Shown here piece by piece: positions 6,892-12,427 of a stretch of 12,427 nt of DNA. Positions within the stretch are counted from its first letter, which is position 1, and each line of letters opens with the position of its first letter. Under the pieces are notes generated by a model. That model was not told the DNA's origin. It did not search any database and saw only the letters and a program-made list of their open reading frames with translations. Position numbers and translations under genes: made by a program. The stretch lies in assembly GCA_002298155.1 (NCBI GenBank), contig DBME01000071.1, positions 1-12,427 on the forward strand, in the 5' to 3' direction. This stretch comes from Holophagaceae bacterium UBA706. GTDB taxonomy: Bacteria > Acidobacteriota > Holophagae > Holophagales > Holophagaceae.

Positions 6892-7012
6892 GGGATCAAA
6901 AGGGGATCAATTCGCGAATGCCACCAGACGCTGAAAAGACTTGTGATGCAAGGAAGATAGACAAAACGGGTTTGGACGAATGGGGATCAATCCGGACGCA
7001 ATGGGATCAATC
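6892..7012. repeat. four GGGATCAA direct repeats
   Basis: Copies are at 6892-6900 (GGGATCAAA), 6902-6912 (GGGGATCAATT), 6982-6992 (GGGGATCAATC) and 7002-7012 (TGGGATCAATC). They fall in two pairs, with copies about 10 and 20 bases apart. The pattern is well above chance in a region of 120 bases and suggests protein-binding repeats such as IS21-type terminal sites. Confidence 0.6.
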
Positions 7013-7020
7013 GGGGCAAT

Positions 7021-7048
7021 GGAAAGCCCATGCGGAGGTCGGAAAGCC
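7021..7048. repeat. GGAAAGCC direct repeat at the 3' end of the AlbA_2 gene
   Basis: GGAAAGCC occurs at 7021-7028 and again at 7041-7048, the second copy abutting the stop codon of the regulator gene. It could be part of the IS-end repeats or a small duplication; no function is assigned. Confidence 0.3.
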
Positions 7049-8701
7049 TTACCCAGGAACGCCCGGCCGGTAGGTTGCGCCCCGGGTCTTCCCATCCCGA
7101 CGCAGGCGACCAGAATTCACGAGGCGAGCCAGGAGCTTGCGGGCCTGGTTAGGGCTGAGGCCGCAAAGTTCCATCACATCGGCCCGGCGAAGGATGCCCT
7201 GGGCCTCTGCCAGCTTCAGCACCATCTCCTCGTGCCGGATCGGCTCAATTCCCGCTTGGCGCACATAGGCGGCGCTTTGTCCAGAATGACGGTAGAGGCG
7301 CGAGCTCAAGGTGTAGACCCGTTGGGTTGTGCCATGGGCCTCGATGAGGCCGTTCTCCACTAAGCGCTCCAAGACCGGCCGGGCGCTGGTTTCCGGCCGC
7401 TGCATGGCCTTGGCCAGATCCGCGGTGCCCCGCCGCCGGTCCCGTTTCAGGGTGGTCAGGACGATCAGGGCCTCCAGCGGCAGGAGCGAACCCAGCCGCT
7501 TCTCCTCCGTCAGGACATTCTCCAAGAAGGCCAGGTCCGCCTTGCCGCCGAACAGCTTCACCGATACCGCCGTGACACCTGACGCGCCGTAATCCGGCGC
7601 CGGCCGCCCAAAGCGGAGGAGCCCCTCGAAGATCAGGTCCACGCCCCGCCCGGTCCGCTCCGCAATGCCGATGCGCTTGATGGCATCGGCCAGGCACGGG
7701 TTCCGGGGGGTGGGGCGAACGGTGAGGATGTTGTCCGGGTTCACGCCGTCCGGAAACCCGCCCGGATTGCTCAGGGTGATGCCATCGTTCTCCCAGACGA
7801 GGTGCACGGTCCCCAACCGGGTGAAGTCGCGGTGGACCAGGGCATTCACCAGGGCTTCCCGGAAGCCGCGCCGATCGAAGTTGGGCACGGGCACCCGGAA
7901 TAAGCCGGAATTCAGTTCCTGCTCCTCGTAGCGCACGGCGAACTGCTCGTCCATGAACTGGAAGGCCTTGAGCAGGGGCCAGCGCATGAAGGTGTTCACC
8001 TTCACATCCGTCCCATCCAGCACCTGGAAGGCCAGTTCGTGGGTGCGAAGATGGGTCATCAAGGCCCGTTCCCGGCCCAGGATGAGAAGGCCGGCCACCG
8101 TCGGGACCTGCCTGCCCCCCAGAGTCACGGTGAGGTTCAGGGCCTCGTCCAACGCTTGGTCGTCCAGGGCGAGCAAGGCCGCATCGCCCCGGAACAGCTC
8201 GATCATATTGCGCAGGCGCTCCCGTTCCAGGGGGTCCAGGTCGTCCGCGGTGGCCGCCTCCACGGGCAGGGAGGAGAAATCCAGGATGCCCAGGTCGCTC
8301 TGACGGGAAAGGTAGTCGCCGGGGTACATGGGCGCGTTCTCAGGCTTGCCGTCCGAACGCACTTGGCGGCGAACGACGAGCCCGCCCGCCGTTGCGATGA
8401 TCCGTCTGGCCTTGGAGACGGTGATCCTTCCGATTGGCACCGCATCCTGCTCCAGGCGTTCGGCCCGCACCGCCAGAGGCGGCCGGGTCAAGCTGGCCAC
8501 CATTCCGGGTAAGCCCTCGAGGTCCAAGTGGTTGGGGTGAAGGCCGGTTGGGGTCCCGTCGTCCTCCACCCCAAGGAACACCTCGCCCCCTTCCGCATTC
8601 GCCATCCCGACCAAAGCTTCAACGAGTTCGTGGTCCGGCAAACCCTTGCGGTCCGATTTGAACTCGACAACCAGGGTCTCACTTGGGGGAATATGGGTCA
8701 C
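7049..8701 (-). CDS. AlbA_2 DNA-binding / RecG-like GHKL-ATPase (HATPase_c_4) / winged-helix regulator
   Basis: This 550-residue protein belongs to the family often labelled 'ATP-binding protein', 'putative DNA binding domain-containing protein' or RecG-related regulator. Residues about 8-130 form the AlbA_2 (Schlafen-like) domain with VVEFKSD and GEVFLGVEDDGTPTGL. Residues about 275-390 form a GHKL-type ATPase: N-box REALVNALVHRDF near 280-292, then NPGGFPDGV, and the Gly-rich RTGRGVDLIFEGL near 350. Two winged-helix-like units follow (about 410-475 and 490-548). The start is GTG at 8701, with GAGGA ending 6 bases upstream; no ATG fits as well. Base use is GC-rich but its context is accessory. 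Members act as DNA-binding regulators and occur often in islands and beside defence or toxin genes. The targets here are unknown. Confidence 0.85.
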   Translation of the reverse strand: MTHIPPSETLVVEFKSDRKGLPDHELVEALVGMANAEGGEVFLGVEDDGTPTGLHPNHLDLEGLPGMVASLTRPPLAVRAERLEQDAVPIGRITVSKARRIIATAGGLVVRRQVRSDGKPENAPMYPGDYLSRQSDLGILDFSSLPVEAATADDLDPLERERLRNMIELFRGDAALLALDDQALDEALNLTVTLGGRQVPTVAGLLILGRERALMTHLRTHELAFQVLDGTDVKVNTFMRWPLLKAFQFMDEQFAVRYEEQELNSGLFRVPVPNFDRRGFREALVNALVHRDFTRLGTVHLVWENDGITLSNPGGFPDGVNPDNILTVRPTPRNPCLADAIKRIGIAERTGRGVDLIFEGLLRFGRPAPDYGASGVTAVSVKLFGGKADLAFLENVLTEEKRLGSLLPLEALIVLTTLKRDRRRGTADLAKAMQRPETSARPVLERLVENGLIEAHGTTQRVYTLSSRLYRHSGQSAAYVRQAGIEPIRHEEMVLKLAEAQGILRRADVMELCGLSPNQARKLLARLVNSGRLRRDGKTRGATYRPGVPG

Positions 8702-8801
8702 GGGAAGTCCTCAACCCATCTTAGGGCTTTTCGGGGCGCGAGAACCCTCATCCCTGGACCTAAAGAGTAGGATCCGGCCCCACCCAATCCTCGCCCCCCC
8801 T

Positions 8802-8903
8802 CGCCGGCGAGATCGCCGGCCAGGTGGTGGCAATGCTCAACGCCCACGGCCACGGCACCGAGGAGGCGGTGAACCGGGTCTGGAACCTGGAGGCCCTGGC
8901 CAC
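8802..8903 (+). pseudogene. rlmN: internally deleted duplicate fragment of rlmN
   Basis: Bases 8802-8875 match rlmN 5312-5385 with one mismatch (8832, A for C, synonymous Ala). Bases 8869-8903 match rlmN 5613-5647 perfectly. The two segments join at GTGAACC, which occurs in rlmN at both 5379-5385 and 5613-5619, so 234 bases (78 codons) are missing and the rlmN frame is kept across the join. The frame has no start codon upstream and stops at 8929-8931. The fragment keeps none of the cysteine motifs and cannot encode an enzyme. It lies about 100 bases upstream of the AlbA_2 gene start, in the same orientation as rlmN. It is a recent duplication relic or a captured piece of the neighbouring gene. 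Confidence 0.92.
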
Positions 8904-8938
8904 ATCAGACGGGCGCTCACTTCGTTTCTAGTCTCACA

Positions 8939-8966
8939 CGGTTGCCAAACCGTTCGACGGCAAACC
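8939..8966 (-). terminator. possible hairpin terminator after the toxin gene
   Basis: GGTTGCC (8940-8946) pairs with GGCAAACC (8959-8966) with one bulged base, and an inner CCGT/ACGG stem is an alternative fold. It lies directly after the toxin stop on the minus strand. No T-rich tract follows, so factor-independent termination is uncertain. Confidence 0.3.
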
Positions 8967-8967
8967 T

Positions 8968-9258
8968 TCAGCGATAAGCCTTATCGTGGTCTGCGACTAC
9001 AGACAGCAGCACCAGGGCATCCCCATCCACTAAGGCAATCACCCTCGGCGCACGGGTCACCCGAAGCGAATAGAGGTGCTTCTTGGTGACGGGATCCATC
9101 TTTCCAGTCAGCTTCTCCAGATGTACCCCTTGATGTTTCAGAAGCTCCTGGAAACTCAACTCCGAGGCAATCCGGAGCATCTTGGAAAGTCCCTCGCGGA
9201 CAGGTCCCGCTTGCTCCAGGGCTTCCCGGACGAAGTTTGGCGGGCAGACAACCTTCAT
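8968..9258 (-). CDS. RelE/ParE-like toxin of a type II toxin-antitoxin pair
   Basis: The 96-residue protein has the size and ending of RelE-superfamily toxins: a helical N-terminal half (FVREALEQAGPVREGLSKML), a middle HLEKLTGKMDPVTKKHLYS, and a C-terminal strand pattern LRVTRAPRVIALVDGDALVL ending in ADHDKAYR. Such endings (LR..R..R.IA...G.....L...DHD.AY) occur in RelE/HigB-type and plasmid-stabilisation toxins, most of which cut mRNA on the ribosome. Its ATG overlaps the antitoxin stop (ATGA), the usual coupled antitoxin-first order. No ribosome-binding site other than the coupling is needed. The exact toxin subfamily and whether it is active cannot be told from sequence. Confidence 0.65.
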   Translation of the reverse strand: MKVVCPPNFVREALEQAGPVREGLSKMLRIASELSFQELLKHQGVHLEKLTGKMDPVTKKHLYSLRVTRAPRVIALVDGDALVLLSVVADHDKAYR

Positions 9259-9518
9259 TTTGGGTCCAGCTTCTTGAGGAATACCTTACCTTCCTTGCTA
9301 TCCAGAGAAGCACTCTTACCCTCGTGATACTCACCAAGGGACTTCTCCACGGACGCCTGGACATCGGAACGCCACGCCCAAAGCTGGTTCTCGGGAATGG
9401 CAACCATGGGCACGAGGCGGAAGGTCCCGTCCTCCAAGGGTTCAATGTTGACCGGCTGTCCCGGTTTGAAGTTGGCGGGCAGCGTCACACGACGGCGAGC
9501 ATCGGGCACGAGCATCAT
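9255..9518 (-). CDS. AbrB/MazE-like antitoxin
   Basis: The 87-residue protein begins MMLVPDARRRVTLPANFKPG and continues VNIEPLEDGTFRLVPM, the swapped-hairpin AbrB/SpoVT DNA-binding pattern (D..RRVTLP..F..G..V.IE...DG...L.PM) at about residues 5-38. The rest (SDVQASVEKSLGEYHEGKSA to the Lys-rich end) is charged and would be the toxin-neutralising tail. The first of two adjacent ATGs (9518) is the better start: GGAGG lies 6 bases upstream. Antitoxins of this fold usually repress their own operon by binding repeats at the promoter, and repeats are visible there. It overlaps the toxin gene by 4 bases. There is some chance it is a stand-alone AbrB regulator. Confidence 0.65.
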   Translation of the reverse strand: MMLVPDARRRVTLPANFKPGQPVNIEPLEDGTFRLVPMVAIPENQLWAWRSDVQASVEKSLGEYHEGKSASLDSKEGKVFLKKLDPK

Positions 9519-9537
9519 GTATGGCCTCCACGGGCAC

Positions 9538-9565
9538 AGTATACCCTAATAGGGCAATAGGGCAA
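9538..9565 (-). promoter_or_regulatory. sigma-70-like promoter of the toxin-antitoxin operon
   Basis: On the minus strand, -35 TTGCCC (9560-9565) and -10 TATACT (9538-9543) are separated by 16 bases. The -10 box matches 5 of 6 consensus bases, and the -35 box 4 of 6. Transcription would start near 9531, giving a leader of about a dozen bases that contains the GGAGG site. AATAGGGC is tandemly repeated at 9548-9563, within and beside this promoter, and may be the antitoxin's operator. Confidence 0.55.
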
Positions 9566-9592
9566 CCCTTTATGGGTAGGCAATAGCTGAGG

Positions 9593-9630
9593 CGACTTGT
9601 ATAGATTTCGGCAGGTTTCTATACGTGTCG
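9593..9630. repeat. 13-base imperfect inverted repeat upstream of the toxin-antitoxin operon
   Basis: Arms CGACTTGTATAGA (9593-9605) and TCTATACGTGTCG (9618-9630) are complementary at 11 of 13 positions, around a 12-base spacer. This suits a regulator-binding site or a recombination/attachment-type site. It lies about 28 bases upstream of the toxin-antitoxin promoter. No function is assigned. Confidence 0.5.
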
Positions 9631-9634
9631 GGTT

Positions 9635-9670
9635 GGACATGCGTAGGGATCGCCCCTGTTGAACATGTCC
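9635..9670. repeat. 7-base perfect inverted repeat with 22-base spacer
   Basis: GGACATG (9635-9641) and CATGTCC (9664-9670) are perfectly complementary. It directly follows the longer inverted repeat, and the two together make this gap unusually rich in dyad symmetry. From 9671 to leuS at 9805 I see no further gene or clear promoter, only C-rich sequence. Confidence 0.4.
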
Positions 9671-9804
9671 TCGGCGAACATCCCTCCACAGCCCCACCGA
9701 GTCACAACGACGATCAGGACGACCACCAGCCTCCAATGGGCCAACCCTCCCTTGGCCCCCCCCCAACCTCCCGTTAAACTGATCATTTACCACGAGGCCG
9801 CCCC

Positions 9805-12228
9805 ATGCCCTTTGATCCCCTCCAGCAGGAACCCCAGATCCAGCAACGCTGGGACGAGGCGCAGGCCTTCCGCGCGCCCCATGCCTCGGAGCTTAAGCCG
9901 GGCGACAAGACCTTCTACATGCTGGTGATGCTGCCCTACCCCAGCGGGCGGCTGCACATGGGGCACGTGCGCAACTACACCCTGGGCGATGTCATCGCCC
10001 GGTTCCGGCGCATGCGTGGCTATAAAGTACTCAATCCTTTGGGCTGGGACTCCTTCGGCATGCCGGCGGAGAACGCGGCCATCAAGCACGGCATCCACCC
10101 CGCCGTGTGGACCAAGAACAACATCAAGGAGATGAAGGCCCAGGTGCAGAAGCTGGGCATCAGCTACGACTGGGACCGGGAGATCGCCACCTGCCTGCCG
10201 GAATACTACCGGTGGAACCAGTGGTTCTTCCTGAAGATGTGGGAGAAGGGCGACGTCTTCCGGGCCATGCGCAACGTCAACTGGTGCGAGGCCCTGGGCA
10301 CCGTGCTGGCCAACGAGCAGGTGGTGGACGGCAAGGACGAGCGCACCGGGCACCCCGTGGTGCAGAAGCCCATGGAGCAGTACTTCTTCGCGATCACCAA
10401 GTACGCCGACGAGCTCCTGGCCTGCCATGACCAGCTGGACTGGCCCGAGAACGTCAAGACCATGCAGCGCCACTGGATCGGCAAGTCCGTGGGCGCGCGC
10501 CTCCAGTTCACCTTCACGGACGGCAAGCAGGTGCCGGTGTTCACCACCCGCCTGGACACGCTCTACGGCGTGACCTTCATGGCCCTGTCCACGGAGCACC
10601 CCTTCATCAAGGAAGCCGCCCAGACCGACCCCGGCCTGCAGGCGTTCTGCGACCAGGTGGCGGGCATGAGCCGGGAAGACCGCCTCATGAGCGACATCAA
10701 GCTGGGCTACCGCTCCCGCCTCGAGGCCGTGCATCCCTTCACCGGCGAGAAGATCCCGGTGTTCGCGGCCAACTACGTCCTCATGGACTACGGCACCGGC
10801 GCCGTCATGGGCGTGCCCGCCCACGACGAGCGGGACAACGCCTTCGCCCTGAAGTACGGCCTGCCCATCCCCAAGGTCATCGAGTCCGAGAACCCCTGGG
10901 AGGAAGGCGTCCTGGTCAACAGCGGCGAATTCACGGGCATGACTTCCGAGGCCGCCGTGGACGCCATGGTGGCCAAGCTGGGCGGCAGCGCGGAACGCGC
11001 CGTCACCTTCAAGCTCAAGGACTGGGGCCTCTCCCGCCAGCGCTACTGGGGCACCCCCATCCCCACCGTGCACTGCCCCGCCTGCGGCGTGGTGCCCGAG
11101 AAGGCCGAGAACCTCCCCATCCGCCTCCCCGAGGACGTGGCCTTCGTGGGCAAGGGCGCCTCGCCCCTGACCACCTCCAAGTCCTTCCTGGACTGCGCGT
11201 GCCCCCGGTGCGGCGGCCCCGGCCGGCGCGAGACGGACACCATGGACACCTTCGTGGACTCCAGCTGGTACTGGATGCGCTACCTGGATCCCCGCAATTC
11301 CGAGGCGCCCTTCGCCAAGGCCGAGGCCGACGCCTGGAGCCCGGTGGACCTCTACATCGGCGGCATCGAGCACGCCACCATGCACCTCATCTACGCGCGC
11401 TACTTCTACAAGATCATGCGCGACCTGGGCATGACCGAAGGCGACGAGCCCTTCAAGAAGCTCATCTGCCTGGGCATGGTCCTCAAGGACGGCTTCAAGA
11501 TGTCCAAGAGCAAGGGCAACATCGTCGACCCCGACGAGGTGGTCGCCCACTACGGCTCCGACGCCCTGCGGCTCTTCATGATCTTCGCGGCGCCCATCGA
11601 GAAGGAAGTGGACTGGACCGGCTTCGAGGGCATCGACGGGGCCACGCGCTTCCTGCGCCGCCTCACCCGCATGGTCGAGGACCACCCCCTGTGCAGCGAT
11701 CCCATCCCCGCCAAGGACGCCCTCACCGCCGAGGAGCGGGCCCTGCAGGTGAAGATCCACCAGACTCTCCACAAGGTCACCGACGACCTCAGCCACCGCT
11801 ACCAGTTCAACACCCTCGTGAGCAGCCTCATGGAGCTGGCCAACGCCCTGGGCGACCTGCCCAAGGACGCCCCGCACCGCGGGCCCATCATGCAGCGCGC
11901 CCTGGAGATCGTCACCCTCATGCTCAGCCCCGTGGCTCCCCACTTGGCCGAGCAGCTCTGGAACCAGCTGGGCCACGAAGGCTTCTGCATGCACGCCGCC
12001 TGGCCCGAATGCGACCCCCAGTGGCTCACCGCCGACGAGGTGACCGTGGTGATCCAGGTGAACGGCAAGGTCCGCGGCCGCATCATGATGCCCGCCTCCG
12101 CCACCGAGGATGAACGGCGCGCGGCGGCCCTGGCCTGCCCCGAGGCCCAGCACCACATCGAAGGCAAGGAGATCGTCAAAGTCGTGGTGCCCCCCGGCGG
12201 CAAGCTGGTCAGCATCGTGGTCAAGTAG
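9805..12228 (+). CDS. leuS: leucyl-tRNA synthetase
   Basis: LeuRS charges tRNA-Leu with leucine in the cytosol. The 807-residue protein is complete. The class I HIGH motif is HMGH at 51-54 ([15 protein letters not shown]), and KMSKS is at 565-569. The CP1 editing domain is present, with TTRLDT at 247-252 and GVPAHDERD including Asp341, the residue that anchors the misacylated amino acid's amino group in the family. A CPACG...CACPRCGG pair before the [15 protein letters not shown] stretch suggests a bound zinc, absent from E. coli LeuRS but common in other bacteria. The C-terminal domain ends with [12 protein letters not shown] and the [17 protein letters not shown] tail. The ATG at 9805 has GAGG 7 bases upstream. 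E. coli LeuRS has about 860 residues. pyrE follows 8 bases downstream. Confidence 0.97.
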   Translation: MPFDPLQQEPQIQQRWDEAQAFRAPHASELKPGDKTFYMLVMLPYPSGRLHMGHVRNYTLGDVIARFRRMRGYKVLNPLGWDSFGMPAENAAIKHGIHPAVWTKNNIKEMKAQVQKLGISYDWDREIATCLPEYYRWNQWFFLKMWEKGDVFRAMRNVNWCEALGTVLANEQVVDGKDERTGHPVVQKPMEQYFFAITKYADELLACHDQLDWPENVKTMQRHWIGKSVGARLQFTFTDGKQVPVFTTRLDTLYGVTFMALSTEHPFIKEAAQTDPGLQAFCDQVAGMSREDRLMSDIKLGYRSRLEAVHPFTGEKIPVFAANYVLMDYGTGAVMGVPAHDERDNAFALKYGLPIPKVIESENPWEEGVLVNSGEFTGMTSEAAVDAMVAKLGGSAERAVTFKLKDWGLSRQRYWGTPIPTVHCPACGVVPEKAENLPIRLPEDVAFVGKGASPLTTSKSFLDCACPRCGGPGRRETDTMDTFVDSSWYWMRYLDPRNSEAPFAKAEADAWSPVDLYIGGIEHATMHLIYARYFYKIMRDLGMTEGDEPFKKLICLGMVLKDGFKMSKSKGNIVDPDEVVAHYGSDALRLFMIFAAPIEKEVDWTGFEGIDGATRFLRRLTRMVEDHPLCSDPIPAKDALTAEERALQVKIHQTLHKVTDDLSHRYQFNTLVSSLMELANALGDLPKDAPHRGPIMQRALEIVTLMLSPVAPHLAEQLWNQLGHEGFCMHAAWPECDPQWLTADEVTVVIQVNGKVRGRIMMPASATEDERRAAALACPEAQHHIEGKEIVKVVVPPGGKLVSIVVK

Positions 12229-12236
12229 GAGACGGC

Positions 12237-12427
12237 ATGGAACCCCTGGATCTCGCGGCGGGCCTACTGGACGCGGGTGCGGTGCGCCTGTCGCCTCGCA
12301 ACCCCTTCACCTGGGCCTCCGGCCTGAAGTCGCCCATCTACTGCGACAACCGGCAGCTCCTGGGGTTCCCCGCCCTGCGCGCGCAGATCCGGGCCGCCCT
12401 TTCCGCCCGGGCCGCCCTGGCCACCCG
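12237..12427 (+). CDS. pyrE: orotate phosphoribosyltransferase, N-terminal part (3' end outside window)
   Basis: PyrE joins orotate to PRPP to make orotidine 5'-monophosphate in pyrimidine synthesis. Sixty-three codons are visible. The start [18 protein letters not shown] is followed by the characteristic [16 protein letters not shown], whose Lys and Tyr-Cys-Asp-Asn-Arg residues are the N-terminal family signature. The PRPP-binding motif lies beyond the window edge. The ATG at 12237 has AGGAG 5 bases upstream, overlapping the leuS stop, and the 8-base gap indicates co-transcription with leuS. Confidence 0.9.
   Translation, partial: MEPLDLAAGLLDAGAVRLSPRNPFTWASGLKSPIYCDNRQLLGFPALRAQIRAALSARAALAT

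Larger units (their letters stand above)
6780..7048. mobile_element. possible IS21-family terminal remnant (non-coding)
   Basis: This stretch of about 270 bases holds no convincing gene. It is GC-rich, unlike the AT-rich patch to its left, and its right half carries four short direct repeats of the form (G)GGGATCAA(T). Multiple short repeats of this kind near each terminus are characteristic of IS21-family elements, where they bind the transposase. No istA or istB coding sequence is visible, so at most one element end remains. The assignment comes from the repeat pattern only; exact ends and target duplications were not found. Confidence 0.3.

Noticed and set aside
6716..7073. Several plus-strand frames of 68-91 codons in the GC-rich repeat stretch
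   Set aside because: They overlap one another in different frames, have Arg/Pro/Gly-rich translations and contain the GGGATCAA repeats; they are better explained as non-coding.
8646..9089. 147-codon plus-strand frame spanning the rlmN fragment
   Set aside because: It reads the rlmN-derived piece out of its original frame (Arg/Gly/Pro-rich) and starts inside the AlbA_2 gene on the opposite strand.
9548..9670. Repeats near the toxin-antitoxin promoter as a small CRISPR array
   Set aside because: Only two 8-base tandem copies and unrelated inverted repeats; no regular 25-40 base repeats with spacers.
9515..9793. 92-codon minus-strand frame between the antitoxin and leuS
   Set aside because: It covers the promoter and inverted repeats, has no ribosome-binding site and an unstructured Arg/Gly-rich translation.
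9787..12156. 789-codon open frame antisense to leuS
   Set aside because: Same antisense effect of GC-rich codon use; composition is Gly/Val/His/Ala repeats with no family match, while leuS is certain.

Overview
The window is GC-rich bacterial chromosome, strongly biased to C- and G-ending codons, with an AT-richer foreign patch in the middle. It encodes the MEP isoprenoid pathway (dxr), an RseP-type site-2 protease, SmpB, RlmN, LeuS and PyrE, all ordinary bacterial housekeeping functions. The style fits a Gram-negative organism. A Holophaga/Geothrix-type Acidobacteriota is my best guess, but that is an impression from gene content and base usage, not a demonstrated assignment.

Backbone, left part (1-5960). 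The 3' end of dxr overlaps rseP by ATGA. Converging on rseP from the other strand are smpB and, 13 bases after it, a DUF2007/zinc-ribbon gene. A gap of only 45 bases separates smpB from a rightward operon-like series: a DedA membrane protein with a TTG start, an MscS channel fused to a cyclic-nucleotide-binding domain, a 94-residue protein of unknown function, and rlmN, whose ATG overlaps the stop of the 94-residue gene.

Accessory segment (about 5961-9790). Between rlmN and leuS lie: (a) an AT-rich patch with small leftward ORFs that look decayed, one interrupted by an in-frame TGA and one probably frameshifted in a run of five A; (b) a GC-rich non-coding stretch with four GGGATCAA-type repeats like the ends of IS21-family elements; (c) a leftward 550-residue AlbA_2 / GHKL-ATPase / winged-helix regulator; (d) a 102-base near-perfect, internally deleted copy of part of rlmN; (e) a leftward AbrB-type antitoxin / RelE-like toxin pair with a visible promoter, repeats and palindromes. 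This is a small genomic island or a hotspot of repeated insertion.

Backbone, right part (9805-12427). leuS is complete and is followed 8 bases later by the 5' end of pyrE, which runs off the window.

The most notable signal is the rlmN-derived fragment at 8802-8903. It joins two separate pieces of the resident gene across a 7-base microhomology, keeps the reading frame across the join, and differs from the source by one synonymous base. I do not see a clearly new multi-gene defence or biosynthetic system. The closest candidate is the AlbA_2/ATPase gene together with the toxin-antitoxin pair flanking that fragment.
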